From Candidatus Gastranaerophilales bacterium (GTDB taxonomy: Bacteria; Cyanobacteriota; Vampirovibrionia; Gastranaerophilales; Gastranaerophilaceae), in the NCBI GenBank assembly GCA_944324385.1, contig CALUWD010000007.1, positions 1 through 64,000 of the forward strand: a stretch of 64,000 nucleotides of DNA, given 5' to 3'. The notes under the pieces are model-generated. The model saw only the letters and a list, made by a program, of their open reading frames with translations. It ran no database searches and had not been told where the DNA came from. Positions 1 through 8,833 of the stretch are shown piece by piece. The translations under genes were made by a program, and so were the position numbers. Positions within the stretch are counted from its first letter, which is position 1. The number at the start of each line of letters is the position of its first letter.

Positions 1-1145
1 ATAACAGCTATCATATCAACATTTTCATCTTGAAGAACTGTTTCAAGAGTTTGTTTATAGTGTTCAATAGGAGCTGAAGCAATCATATCAATAGGGTTTT
101 TAACAGATGCAGCAGATGGCAGGAAGCTTCTTAGTTTTTCTTTTGTTTCATCTGTAATTTTTGCCATTTGCATACCTGATTCACAAACGGCGTCAGTTGC
201 CATAATGCCAGGGCCGCCTGAGTTTGTGATAATTGCCACTCTGTTGCCTTTTGGAATAGGGCAGTTAGAGAAAGCTTTTGCGTTTGCAAAAAGGTTTTTA
301 AGTGAAAATTCTCTTATAACGCCTGATTGTTTTAAAAGTGCTGCAGCTGCTTTATCTGCACCTGCTAATGAGCCTGTGTGTGAGCTTGCAGCGGAAGCAC
401 CGGCTGCAGAGCGACCTGCTTTTAGTGCTAAGATTGGTTTTTTCTTTGTAATTCTTGAAGCAAGTTTTCTAAAGTTTTGCGGGTTTTGAATTGATTCCAT
501 GTAAAGTAGGATTTGTTTTACATCGTCGTCATTTTCCCAGTACTCAAGCATTGTTTCGGCATTAATATCTGCTTGGTTTCCTATTGAAACAAATTGAGCA
601 AAACCAAGATTTAAGTCTTTTAATATGTTTAAAATACCTCCGCCAAGTGCACCTGATTGAGAAACAAAACCAATATCACCTTTAACAGGTAAAGATTCAG
701 CAAAAGTTGCATCCATTTTAACATTGTCATTTGTGTTTAGCACGCCTAAGCAGTTAGGGCCAACACATCTCATACCATAATCACGTACTTTTTGAAGAAG
801 TTGTTTTTCAAGCTCTGCACCTTCTTTTCCTGTTTCTTTGAAACCTGCGGTAATAATGCAAAGTCCTTTAATACCTTTTTTATGGCATTGATCAATTGTA
901 TCAAGTACAAATTTTGCATTTACTACAATTACTGCTAAGTCAACTTCCCCGGGGACTTCATTAATTGAAGTGTATGCTTGAAAACCTTCAATCATGCCGC
1001 CTTTTGGGTTTACAGGGTAGATTTTGCCGTTAAATTTATAGTCTCTTAATCTTTGCATTATTTCAGAACCGATTGTTTTGGGCTTTGTTGAAGCACCAAT
1101 AACCGCTACTGATTTGGGTTTCATAATTTTGTCAAGTACGTTCAT
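1..1145 (-). CDS. ADP-forming acyl-CoA (acetate-CoA) synthetase, alpha-type CoA-binding part, 3' end outside window
   Basis: About 381 N-terminal residues are in the window; the stop lies beyond the left edge. The start is the ATG at 1145 with Shine-Dalgarno AAAGG before it. The protein opens with a CoA-binding Rossmann domain (VAVIGAST, YPVNPKGG) followed by two succinyl-CoA-ligase-like domains (GPNCLGVLN, GFVSQSGALGG). The motif SSHTGSLAG carries the histidine that is phosphorylated in this superfamily, and ITNSGGPGIMATD follows. Known for the family: acyl-CoA + ADP + Pi gives acid + CoA + ATP, an energy-conserving step of fermenters; Pat-type acetyltransferases share the fold. Whether an ATP-grasp beta domain is fused behind it cannot be seen here. 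Confidence 0.88.
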   Translation of the reverse strand, partial: MNVLDKIMKPKSVAVIGASTKPKTIGSEIMQRLRDYKFNGKIYPVNPKGGMIEGFQAYTSINEVPGEVDLAVIVVNAKFVLDTIDQCHKKGIKGLCIITAGFKETGKEGAELEKQLLQKVRDYGMRCVGPNCLGVLNTNDNVKMDATFAESLPVKGDIGFVSQSGALGGGILNILKDLNLGFAQFVSIGNQADINAETMLEYWENDDDVKQILLYMESIQNPQNFRKLASRITKKKPILALKAGRSAAGASAASSHTGSLAGADKAAAALLKQSGVIREFSLKNLFANAKAFSNCPIPKGNRVAIITNSGGPGIMATDAVCESGMQMAKITDETKEKLRSFLPSAASVKNPIDMIASAPIEHYKQTLETVLQDENVDMIAV

Positions 1146-1166
1146 TTTTTGACCTTTCTTTTTGTA

Positions 1167-1796
1167 TTAATATCCTTCTTTTATCCATTCTCTATTTCTA
1201 AATTTTGCACCTATATCATGCGCTATTTGTTCGCATTTTTCGATGTCTAATTTGTATTCATCTTCTCTAAATTTTGAAACGACGCTCATTGTTGTATCGA
1301 TGCCGCATTTTACACACTCACGTGCAAAGTCAAGCATAGCTTCATATGCGCCATCAAATTTTGGTTGAGAAATTTTGTTGTAAAGTTCTTCATCTTGTGC
1401 ATTTAAACTTATTGAAATACTATCTATAAGCCCTTTTAGTTCAGGCACTATATTTTTCTTGTTAACAAAATTTCCATGACCGTTTGTGTTAATTCTGATT
1501 TTTAACTCAGGCATTTGCTTTCTTATATATTGGCAGATTTTTTTTACTTCTTCAAACTTTATAAGCGGTTCGCCATATCCGCAAAATACAATTTCTCCGC
1601 CTTCAAGTATTTTTTGGGCGGAGTTTTTAATTTGTTCTATAACATCATCTGCTTTGACATTTTGCACATCAAGCCATAAGTTTGCACCTTTGACATCATC
1701 TTTAATATCTCGCACGCAAAATTTGCATGCGTTTGTGCAAGCGTTTGTTACGTTTATATATGCCTTTTGCCCTAGAAAGTATACTAAATTTGACAC
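1167..1796 (-). CDS. Radical SAM protein, TatD-linked type
   Basis: A protein of about 209 residues. Near the N-terminus is a CX3CX2C cluster (CTNACKFC) that would hold the 4Fe-4S cluster for S-adenosylmethionine cleavage. A GGE-like segment (FCGYGEPL) and strand motifs RINTNGHG and SISLNA follow. Length and order resemble the short radical SAM proteins found next to or fused with TatD nucleases; no tatD gene is visible here. I chose GTG at 1796 because GAGG lies 6 nt before it; a TTG at 1808 would place that GAGG inside the gene. It follows the downstream synthetase gene closely (21 nt) on the same strand. The substrate is unknown. Confidence 0.75.
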   Translation of the reverse strand: MSNLVYFLGQKAYINVTNACTNACKFCVRDIKDDVKGANLWLDVQNVKADDVIEQIKNSAQKILEGGEIVFCGYGEPLIKFEEVKKICQYIRKQMPELKIRINTNGHGNFVNKKNIVPELKGLIDSISISLNAQDEELYNKISQPKFDGAYEAMLDFARECVKCGIDTTMSVVSKFREDEYKLDIEKCEQIAHDIGAKFRNREWIKEGY

Positions 1797-1892
1797 TAAA
1801 AACCTCAAAAAACTTATAAATAAATTATTGCACTAAAAGTTTTTAAATCAAGAGATTGTTGTTAATGCATTATTGCAAAAGGCATTTTTCCA

Positions 1893-2261
1893 CTATTGTT
1901 CAGTGTGTAAAAGTGAAGCTGCTGCTGAAACTGCTATTTCGTATGCTTTTTGAGGTTCTACACCTTTTTTGATAAAATCTTCAGCTAAGTCTTTAGCAAA
2001 ACCTGAAATAAGTTCAAAAGTATAAATATCATCATCAATGTTTGCAGAATCTAACTGTTGGTTATGATTTTGCTGAGCTTTGTTAACCATAGCTCTACCG
2101 TAGCTATCCCCGGGGACATACTTTAGCGGGTCTTTATCTTCGATAATTTCTTCGCAAGTTTCCTTTATTTCAGCTTGTTCATCTGCGGAGCAAGCTTTAT
2201 GTCCTTGAGGGTTGAACCCTAAAGGGTTTGGGTTTAAGTTGTTACTTATATTATTGTTCAT
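1893..2261 (-). CDS. Small hypothetical protein, Asn-rich N-terminus
   Basis: 122 residues with a good Shine-Dalgarno (AAGGAG, ATG at 2261). No signal peptide or membrane segment. The first 20 residues are rich in Asn and Pro, followed by GHKACSADE and an acidic helical stretch; the C-terminal half looks like one alpha-helical domain (AYEIAVSAAASLL). It shares an N-terminal pattern (Asn-rich start, Phe, then KACxAxE) with the protein at 46898-47287. I do not recognise a family and assign no function. Confidence 0.6.
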   Translation of the reverse strand: MNNNISNNLNPNPLGFNPQGHKACSADEQAEIKETCEEIIEDKDPLKYVPGDSYGRAMVNKAQQNHNQQLDSANIDDDIYTFELISGFAKDLAEDFIKKGVEPQKAYEIAVSAAASLLHTEQ

Positions 2262-2440
2262 TTATTCTCCTTAAGAAAATTCGTGTTTTGGGTTTTTTTT
2301 ATATAAAACATGAAAAAAATATTTTTTGCTAGTGATATTGAAAAATTATATACTTTTTTATTATTTTATATTTTAAATACACCCAAAATACTGTAAAATC
2401 AATAGTCTTGTAGGTATATATTTTGTCTTAATATTTCTTA

Positions 2441-2475
2441 ATAAAAAAAAGCCAAGTTTATAAAAACAATGGCTT
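2441..2475 (-). terminator. Orphan minus-strand terminator-like hairpin in a 348-nt gap
   Basis: Read on the minus strand, AAGCCA, a 15-nt loop and TGGCTT are followed by a run of eight T. No minus-strand gene lies directly upstream: the nearest is gapA, behind its own terminator and a convergent gene. It could end an antisense or small RNA, or be chance in AT-rich DNA. The rest of the gap 2262-2609 holds only the Shine-Dalgarno of the 1893-2261 gene and a -10-like box for the 2610 gene. Confidence 0.35.
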
Positions 2476-2597
2476 AACAAGGATGACAATAAAGTTAATA
2501 TATGGTGTATTTAGTATGTTTTTCTCTCTTATATTTTTTTTATCGGTCAATTGTTTCCACGCTTTATTTTTTTGTATCAAAAATCCTCTATTTGATG

Positions 2598-2603
2598 TAG
2601 AAT
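2598..2603 (+). promoter_or_regulatory. Putative -10 box of a leaderless glycosyltransferase gene
   Basis: TAGAAT ends 6 nt before the ATG at 2610, so transcription would start at or next to the A of the start codon. There is no Shine-Dalgarno. No convincing -35 box at the usual distance. Confidence 0.4.
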
Positions 2604-2609
2604 GATTCT

Positions 2610-3542
2610 ATGAAACTTGTTATTCAAATACCTTGCCTTAATGAGCAAGATACAATTTTAACAACGCTGAATGCTTTGCCTAAAAAGATTTTAGGGGTTG
2701 ATAAAATTGAGATTTTAATTATTGATGATGGTTCTGTAGATGATACTGTACAAATTGCAAAAAAATGGGGCGTGAATAAAGTTGTTTCCCATAAAAGAAA
2801 TTTAGGCTTAGCACGTGCTTTTTGTTCTGGTTTAAATACAGCGCTCGATATGAAAGCTGACATCATTGTTAATTTGGATGCGGATAACCAGTATTGTGCG
2901 GATGATATTGAAAAATTAATTGAACCAATTTTAAATAAAAAGGCAGATATTACTATTGGTACGCGTCCAATTGATAAAATAAAGCATTTTTCGCCAACAA
3001 AAAAAATACTGCAAAAACTCGGTTCTTTTGTTATGAAAAAAGTTTCAGGTGCAAATGTTGACGATGCGCCAAGTGGTTTTAGGGCGTTTTCATCTTATGC
3101 TGCAAAAAGGATTAATGTATTTGATAATTATACATATACCCTAGAAACAATAATCCAAGCGCAAAGAAAAGGATTAAATATTGCTTGTGTACCAATTAGA
3201 GTTAATGAAGATTTGCGCCCCTCTCGACTCGTTAAAAATAATTTGAGTTACATAATGCGCTCTGTTATTACCATGTTTAGAATTTTTATAATATACCGTC
3301 CTTTTAGGTTTTTTGCCTTCATTGGTGTTTTAATGCTTTTTTTAGGCGCTTTTTTGGGTTTTAGATTTTTATATTTTTATTTAACAGGTTGTGGGCAAGG
3401 ACATGTGCAATCTTTGATATTGTGTGCGATTTTGCTTATACTTGCTTTTCATTGTGGACTATTGGCGATTATTTCAGATTTGCTTGCGATAAATAGAAAA
3501 TTACTTGAAGATATTCAATTTAATTTAAGAGAGAAAAAATAA
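2610..3542 (+). CDS. Glycosyltransferase family 2 (dolichol-phosphate-mannose synthase-like), membrane-anchored
   Basis: 310 residues. The GT-A fold is marked by PCLNEQDTI, the nucleotide-binding IIDDGSVDDT, KRNLGLARA and the DXD-type NLDADNQY; PSGFRAFSS lies in the acceptor region. Two hydrophobic segments at about 225-255 and 265-295 anchor the C-terminus in the membrane, as in polyprenyl-phosphate sugar synthases and GtrB-like proteins. Sugar donor and acceptor cannot be told. The gene stands alone on the plus strand, lacks a Shine-Dalgarno and may be leaderless. It converges on gapA across a shared terminator. Confidence 0.85.
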   Translation: MKLVIQIPCLNEQDTILTTLNALPKKILGVDKIEILIIDDGSVDDTVQIAKKWGVNKVVSHKRNLGLARAFCSGLNTALDMKADIIVNLDADNQYCADDIEKLIEPILNKKADITIGTRPIDKIKHFSPTKKILQKLGSFVMKKVSGANVDDAPSGFRAFSSYAAKRINVFDNYTYTLETIIQAQRKGLNIACVPIRVNEDLRPSRLVKNNLSYIMRSVITMFRIFIIYRPFRFFAFIGVLMLFLGAFLGFRFLYFYLTGCGQGHVQSLILCAILLILAFHCGLLAIISDLLAINRKLLEDIQFNLREKK

Positions 3543-3566
3543 TTTTATTGTTGTTAGGGGTTGAAA

Positions 3567-3592
3567 AAACCCTCCTTGTAAAAGGAGGGTTT
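3567..3592. terminator. Bidirectional Rho-independent terminator
   Basis: An 11-bp perfect stem (AAACCCTCCTT / AAGGAGGGTTT) with a 4-nt loop lies between the convergent glycosyltransferase and gapA. The minus side has a six-T tract, the plus side a weaker one. Confidence 0.85.
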
Positions 3593-3629
3593 AACTTATT
3601 CTCACCAAGTGCATCGCACTAAGGTTCGA

Positions 3630-4667
<1,038 letters not shown>

Positions 4668-4677
4668 CTACGGTTAA

Positions 4678-4706
4678 ATTATGTAACAAACATAAAACAT
4701 GTGCAA
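4678..4706 (-). promoter_or_regulatory. Sigma70-type promoter of gapA
   Basis: On the minus strand, TTGCAC and CATAAT are separated by 17 nt. The predicted start lies about 35-40 nt before the gapA ATG. The same -35 hexamer, TTGCAC, occurs in front of accD. Confidence 0.65.
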
Positions 4707-4752
4707 CAGGTTTGTGATAGTATAAAACATATATGCAAACGGATGAGGAAAA

Positions 4753-5901
4753 GTGAGAGAGAAATTACAAAAGATTTTAGGGCAAATTTGGGAGTTTATT
4801 AAGAAAGTCAGTATTCCTGATGCTATTTTTGTAGCTGTGATTTTAATATTATTTATTTTGCCAAATACAAAATTTGACAAAAAGGAGTATGAATTTGTAG
4901 AGAAAAGACCCCTTGCAACTATGCCAAATTTAATTATCGATGGGAAAATTAATAAAGAATTTGGCAAGCAATTTGAAAATTTTTATAATGACAGATTCAG
5001 AAAAAGAAATGTTTGTATTGACAAAAATATGGCAATAAAAGCTTTTATAAATTGCAGAAAAGAGAATGCTCTTGAGGTTGAAGGGGTAAATAATTGGTTA
5101 TTTTATAAAGGCGACAATTCAGTTGCCAACTTTCAAAATAAAGTTTTATTTTCTGATGTTGAACTGTTAAAAATAAAACAAAACTTAGATATTTTAAATG
5201 CGTGGTGCAGGAAAAATAATATAAAATTAATTGTTATAGTTCCTCCTGATAAAAACAGAATTTATGGAGAGTATTACCCGAAGCACATTAAAAAAGTTAA
5301 TCCAAAGAGCAGAGTGGAGCTTTTAAGGGAGTACATGAGTGAAAATTCAAATATAGAAATTATCTACCCTGTAGAGCAAATGTTTGAGCGCAAAAAGCTT
5401 GATAATGAACCTTTGTATTATTACAGCGACACACATTGGACTCAAACAGGTTCTTATGTTGCATATAAGGAATTATTAAAAAGAATGAAAAAACACTATT
5501 CTTTCATTGTTCCTATTGATAATGCAGATTTGAAAACCACTAGAATGACCTTTAAAGAAAGATTTAACCGCGAAGGTGACGGTGTTGATAATCTTAAAAT
5601 GGGTGGTAGGTATAATGACCATGATTATCTTGTTTTTCAAAATCCAAAAAACAACAAAAAAGAAAAGAAATATAATTTAAGAGTAACCTTTTTGGGAGAT
5701 TCTTTTTCAGGCGAATTAAGAGGTTGGTTTTCCAGAAGTTTTTATGTGAATTCAATTACTTATAATGAAACAGTTGAACTTGCGGATAATTTTTCGATGG
5801 CACTATGGGAAGATAAAATTTTAAGTTATAAGCCAGATGTTTTAGTTGTTGAATTTTTAGAAAGATATGCTTACAAATTATTAGATTTATATAAGGATTA
5901 A
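4753..5901 (+). CDS. SGNH/AlgJ-AlgX-like O-acetylation protein, membrane-anchored
   Basis: 382 residues, GTG start with GAGG before it. One N-terminal transmembrane segment (about 18-37) would place the rest outside the membrane. SGNH-hydrolase-like signatures are VIVPPDKNR, YSDTHWTQTGS (the DxHW motif of AlgJ/AlgX/DHHW proteins) and FLGDSFSG (GDS, nucleophile serine). It stops 2 nt before the MBOAT gene, so the pair is surely co-transcribed. In alginate-type systems the MBOAT passes acetyl groups across the membrane and AlgJ/X-type proteins transfer them to polysaccharide. Which glycan is modified here is unknown. Confidence 0.85.
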   Translation: MREKLQKILGQIWEFIKKVSIPDAIFVAVILILFILPNTKFDKKEYEFVEKRPLATMPNLIIDGKINKEFGKQFENFYNDRFRKRNVCIDKNMAIKAFINCRKENALEVEGVNNWLFYKGDNSVANFQNKVLFSDVELLKIKQNLDILNAWCRKNNIKLIVIVPPDKNRIYGEYYPKHIKKVNPKSRVELLREYMSENSNIEIIYPVEQMFERKKLDNEPLYYYSDTHWTQTGSYVAYKELLKRMKKHYSFIVPIDNADLKTTRMTFKERFNREGDGVDNLKMGGRYNDHDYLVFQNPKNNKKEKKYNLRVTFLGDSFSGELRGWFSRSFYVNSITYNETVELADNFSMALWEDKILSYKPDVLVVEFLERYAYKLLDLYKD

Positions 5902-5903
5902 TT

Positions 5904-7310
5904 ATGTTATTTAGTTCAATGGTATTTATATTTGTATTTTTGCCTATAGTTTTGGCTTTGTATTACATTTCGCCACGCAGGGTTAGAAACTTAATCCTGC
6001 TTATATCAAGTATTATTTTCTACGCTTGGGGTGAACCTGTTTATGTATTTATTATGCTTGGTACGATTTTAATAAACTACATAGGTGCAATAATTGTAGA
6101 TAAAATAAAAATAATGCCCTACAAAAGGCTTGCTTTAACGCTTACAATTTTGACTGATTTATCCATACTTTTTTATTTTAAATACTTTAACTTTTTTGCG
6201 CAAAATATAAATAAATACTTGCATGGAAATATTGATTTTATCTATGTAATTATGCCAATTGGTATTTCTTTTTATACTTTTCAGGCTGTGTCTTATGTGA
6301 TAGATGTTTTCAGGGGCGAGGTTAAGGCGCAAAGAAACATAGAAAAACTTGCGTTATTTATAACTTTTTTCCCGCAATTAATTGCAGGGCCTATTGTAAA
6401 GTATCATGATATTTGCGCTCAAATAGAAAACAGGCAAGAGACAATTAAAGATTTTATACTGGGTCTAAAACGTTTTATAATTGGGCTTGCAAAGAAAATA
6501 ATTATAGCAAATACAGTAGCAGAAATTGCCGACTCTATATTTTTAACAGGGATAAGCGAGCATGGTATGCTTGTTGCTTGGCTTGGAATAATTGCATACA
6601 GTTTGCAGATTTACTTTGATTTTTCAGGTTATTCTGATATGGCAATTGGTCTTGGCAGGATGTTCGGGTTTAAAATACTTGAAAACTTTAATTTTCCATA
6701 TATTTCAAAAACAATTACCGAGTTTTGGAGAAGGTGGCACATATCACTCTCCACTTGGTTCAAACTATATTTGTATATACCATTAGGTGGCAACAGATGT
6801 TCTTTAGCAAGGAATTGTTTTAATATTTTAGTAGTATTTTTTGCAACAGGTTTCTGGCATGGTGCAGCTTGGGTGTTTATTTTATGGGGTATGTGGTATG
6901 GTGTATTTTTGGTCATCGAAAAAATTACAGGTCTTGCAAAGAAAGAACTTACACGTGCTCAATCTGTTTTAGCGCACATTTACACCCTATTTGTTGTAAT
7001 TATCGGCTGGGTATTTTTCCGCTCTGAATCTTTAAGCTATGCGCTAGGCTACATTTCATCTATGTTTGATTTTTCAACCCTTGTTTCATCTTTTTCAGAG
7101 CTTGGCGAATATCTTGATAACTATAGAATGTTAATGATTGTTTTAGGTATCATAGGCTCAACTGGAGTTATGAAAAATGTCATAGAATTTGGTGAGGTTA
7201 ATAACTTAAGAAAATCTGTTGTTAATGTTTATCTTTTGATATTGTTCTTATGGTGCTGGAGTTGTCTTGCAGCGTCAACTTATAACCCGTTTATATATTT
7301 CAGATTTTAG
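5904..7310 (+). CDS. MBOAT family O-acyltransferase (AlgI/DltB-like)
   Basis: 468 residues with about ten or more membrane segments, the usual size for AlgI. Family hallmarks: the block FWRRWHISLSTWFKLYLYIP, with its conserved histidine, and ATGFWHGAAW, with the catalytic-site histidine. It would move an acyl (probably acetyl) group from a cytoplasmic donor to the extracytoplasmic partner encoded immediately upstream. The GT2 gene at 2610 is on the same strand but is separated from the pair by gapA and a terminator. Confidence 0.92.
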   Translation: MLFSSMVFIFVFLPIVLALYYISPRRVRNLILLISSIIFYAWGEPVYVFIMLGTILINYIGAIIVDKIKIMPYKRLALTLTILTDLSILFYFKYFNFFAQNINKYLHGNIDFIYVIMPIGISFYTFQAVSYVIDVFRGEVKAQRNIEKLALFITFFPQLIAGPIVKYHDICAQIENRQETIKDFILGLKRFIIGLAKKIIIANTVAEIADSIFLTGISEHGMLVAWLGIIAYSLQIYFDFSGYSDMAIGLGRMFGFKILENFNFPYISKTITEFWRRWHISLSTWFKLYLYIPLGGNRCSLARNCFNILVVFFATGFWHGAAWVFILWGMWYGVFLVIEKITGLAKKELTRAQSVLAHIYTLFVVIIGWVFFRSESLSYALGYISSMFDFSTLVSSFSELGEYLDNYRMLMIVLGIIGSTGVMKNVIEFGEVNNLRKSVVNVYLLILFLWCWSCLAASTYNPFIYFRF

Positions 7311-7315
7311 TTAAA

Positions 7316-7344
7316 AAAATGCCTCCTGAAAAAGGAGGCATTTT
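7316..7344. terminator. Bidirectional terminator between the MBOAT and MFS genes
   Basis: A 12-bp stem (AAAATGCCTCCT / AGGAGGCATTTT) with a GAAAA loop. T-runs exist on both strands; the minus run of seven T is strong and would serve the MFS gene. Confidence 0.85.
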
Positions 7345-7362
7345 GATTTATTATTTGCTTAA

Positions 7363-7393
7363 CGCCTCTTTTTAGAGGCGCTTTGGTTTTTTT
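7363..7393 (+). terminator. Second, tandem terminator-like hairpin
   Basis: CGCCTCT / AGAGGCG with a TTTT loop, then CTTTGG and seven T. The T-run reaches into the stop codon of the convergent MFS gene. Confidence 0.5.
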
Positions 7394-8762
7394 AGTCTTC
7401 TTTAATTGTTAAAGTTGAAGCACAAGCAAGGATTAGCATAAATGCACCAACTAAGAAAGCGTATTCATAGTGATTGTTTGGCATATTATTTATTGTCGTT
7501 GTTGAAATGTTAATAAACCAAGCTAAAACTGTGCATACAAGAATTTGCGGAGCTGCAATAAAAATGTTAAAAATACCCATAACAGCACCTTCTGTACCTT
7601 CTTTTATGTATTTTGAAAGCATTGCAAAAGGTAGTGCTAAAATGCTTGCCCAGCCAATGCCTGCAAGTGCCATAGCTGCAACGGTTGAAATTGTATTTGG
7701 CAAGAATGTAAGTAAAATGTACGCTAATGCCATAAGTAAAAGACATACAAAATGGACTTTTTTGTTGCCAAAGCGTTCTGCAAGCTTGCCTATAGGTATT
7801 GCTATAATAAAGCAAATCAGGTTAAATGCTGCAAAACAAATGGATGAAAAGTTTTGTCCACTCATTACAAGAGCATCGTAAGACCCTTGAAATTCTTGCG
7901 GAATAGTTGTTAAATCTGGCACTTGATACAGTACATGAATTACATACTGGGTAAAGAATATATTTAAACTCATAACTCCAATCCATGAGAAGAACTGCAC
8001 AGTGCAGATTTTAGACACTTCAGGTGAGAGCAAAAAGAAATCTTTTAAATTTTCAAAAAACGATTTTTTAATTTCTTCTTTTGCGTTTTGTTCTTCAATT
8101 TTCAGTTCTGTTTTTGAGAGCTTTCTTTCTTTAATTGTAAGGCAAGTCCAGCTCATACCAAGCAAAAACGCAATTGCTGCCATGTAAAACTGGGCTGATG
8201 TTGACATTTGATAATTAAATACATATTTTAAAACAGGAGCTGTAGCTGCTGCAATAACAGAACCCAAGCCTATTGCAAAGCTAAGGTATGAATTTGCAAG
8301 AGCGTGTTGTTCACGTGGTATGTTATCAGGAATTAATGCTCTGTATGGGCCTTGAGCAGCATTAACACAAGCATCAATTACCCATATCATAATCGCTGCG
8401 ATAAAAAGTGCACTCCACCAGGGGGCATTTTCTCCAAAAAGCGAAGCAATATTTTGTGAATTTGGAAGTAAGAAAAGTCCTATTGCACCAAGAATTGCGC
8501 CGCCCATAAGATATGGCAAGCGTCTGCCAAAAGGAGTTTCTGTGTTATCGCTCAGCGCTCCTATTATAGGCTGTACAACAATTCCCGTAAAAGGACCCGC
8601 AAGCCAGATAAGACCAAAAAGCAATGGACTTGCACCAAATGACTCGGTTAGAGGACCAGATAAAATAATTCTCATTTGCCAAGCAAATTGCAGACCAAAA
8701 AAGCCTATGCAGAAATTCAACAGTTGGGATGTGCTGAATTTCTTCAAGTTTTCTACTTCCAT
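7392..8762 (-). CDS. MFS transporter, sugar:cation symporter type (GPH/SLC45-like)
   Basis: 456 residues with about 12 membrane segments. The loop between segments 2 and 3 reads ALSDNTETPFGRRLPYL, a pattern of glycoside-pentoside-hexuronide and sucrose/SLC45-like carriers (D-x-R-R-P-like). PIGKLAERFGNKK is the equivalent loop of the second half. AAQGPYRALIPD in the central region also fits. Shine-Dalgarno AAGGAGA lies ahead of the ATG. A sugar or glycoside substrate is inferred only from family resemblance. Confidence 0.8.
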   Translation of the reverse strand: MEVENLKKFSTSQLLNFCIGFFGLQFAWQMRIILSGPLTESFGASPLLFGLIWLAGPFTGIVVQPIIGALSDNTETPFGRRLPYLMGGAILGAIGLFLLPNSQNIASLFGENAPWWSALFIAAIMIWVIDACVNAAQGPYRALIPDNIPREQHALANSYLSFAIGLGSVIAAATAPVLKYVFNYQMSTSAQFYMAAIAFLLGMSWTCLTIKERKLSKTELKIEEQNAKEEIKKSFFENLKDFFLLSPEVSKICTVQFFSWIGVMSLNIFFTQYVIHVLYQVPDLTTIPQEFQGSYDALVMSGQNFSSICFAAFNLICFIIAIPIGKLAERFGNKKVHFVCLLLMALAYILLTFLPNTISTVAAMALAGIGWASILALPFAMLSKYIKEGTEGAVMGIFNIFIAAPQILVCTVLAWFINISTTTINNMPNNHYEYAFLVGAFMLILACASTLTIKED

Positions 8763-8799
8763 TAAAAAATCTCCTTAATACGCGATAAGTATATTTATT

Positions 8800-8827
8800 T
8801 TACATTAGATTATGTTAATTGTAAAAT
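8800..8827 (+). promoter_or_regulatory. Promoter placing the transcript start on the SpoIID start codon
   Basis: TTACAT and TAAAAT are 16 nt apart, and the -10 box ends 6 nt before the ATG at 8834. No Shine-Dalgarno is present. The mRNA is predicted to be leaderless. Confidence 0.55.
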
Positions 8828-8833
8828 TTAATC

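Noticed and set aside
2309-2395. 28-codon frame on the plus strand
   Set aside because: No ribosome site, very AT-rich, no sign of coding.
3607-3625. Hairpin near GTTCGATTAA resembling a tRNA T-arm
   Set aside because: No acceptor or anticodon arms; it is in the 3' untranslated part of gapA.
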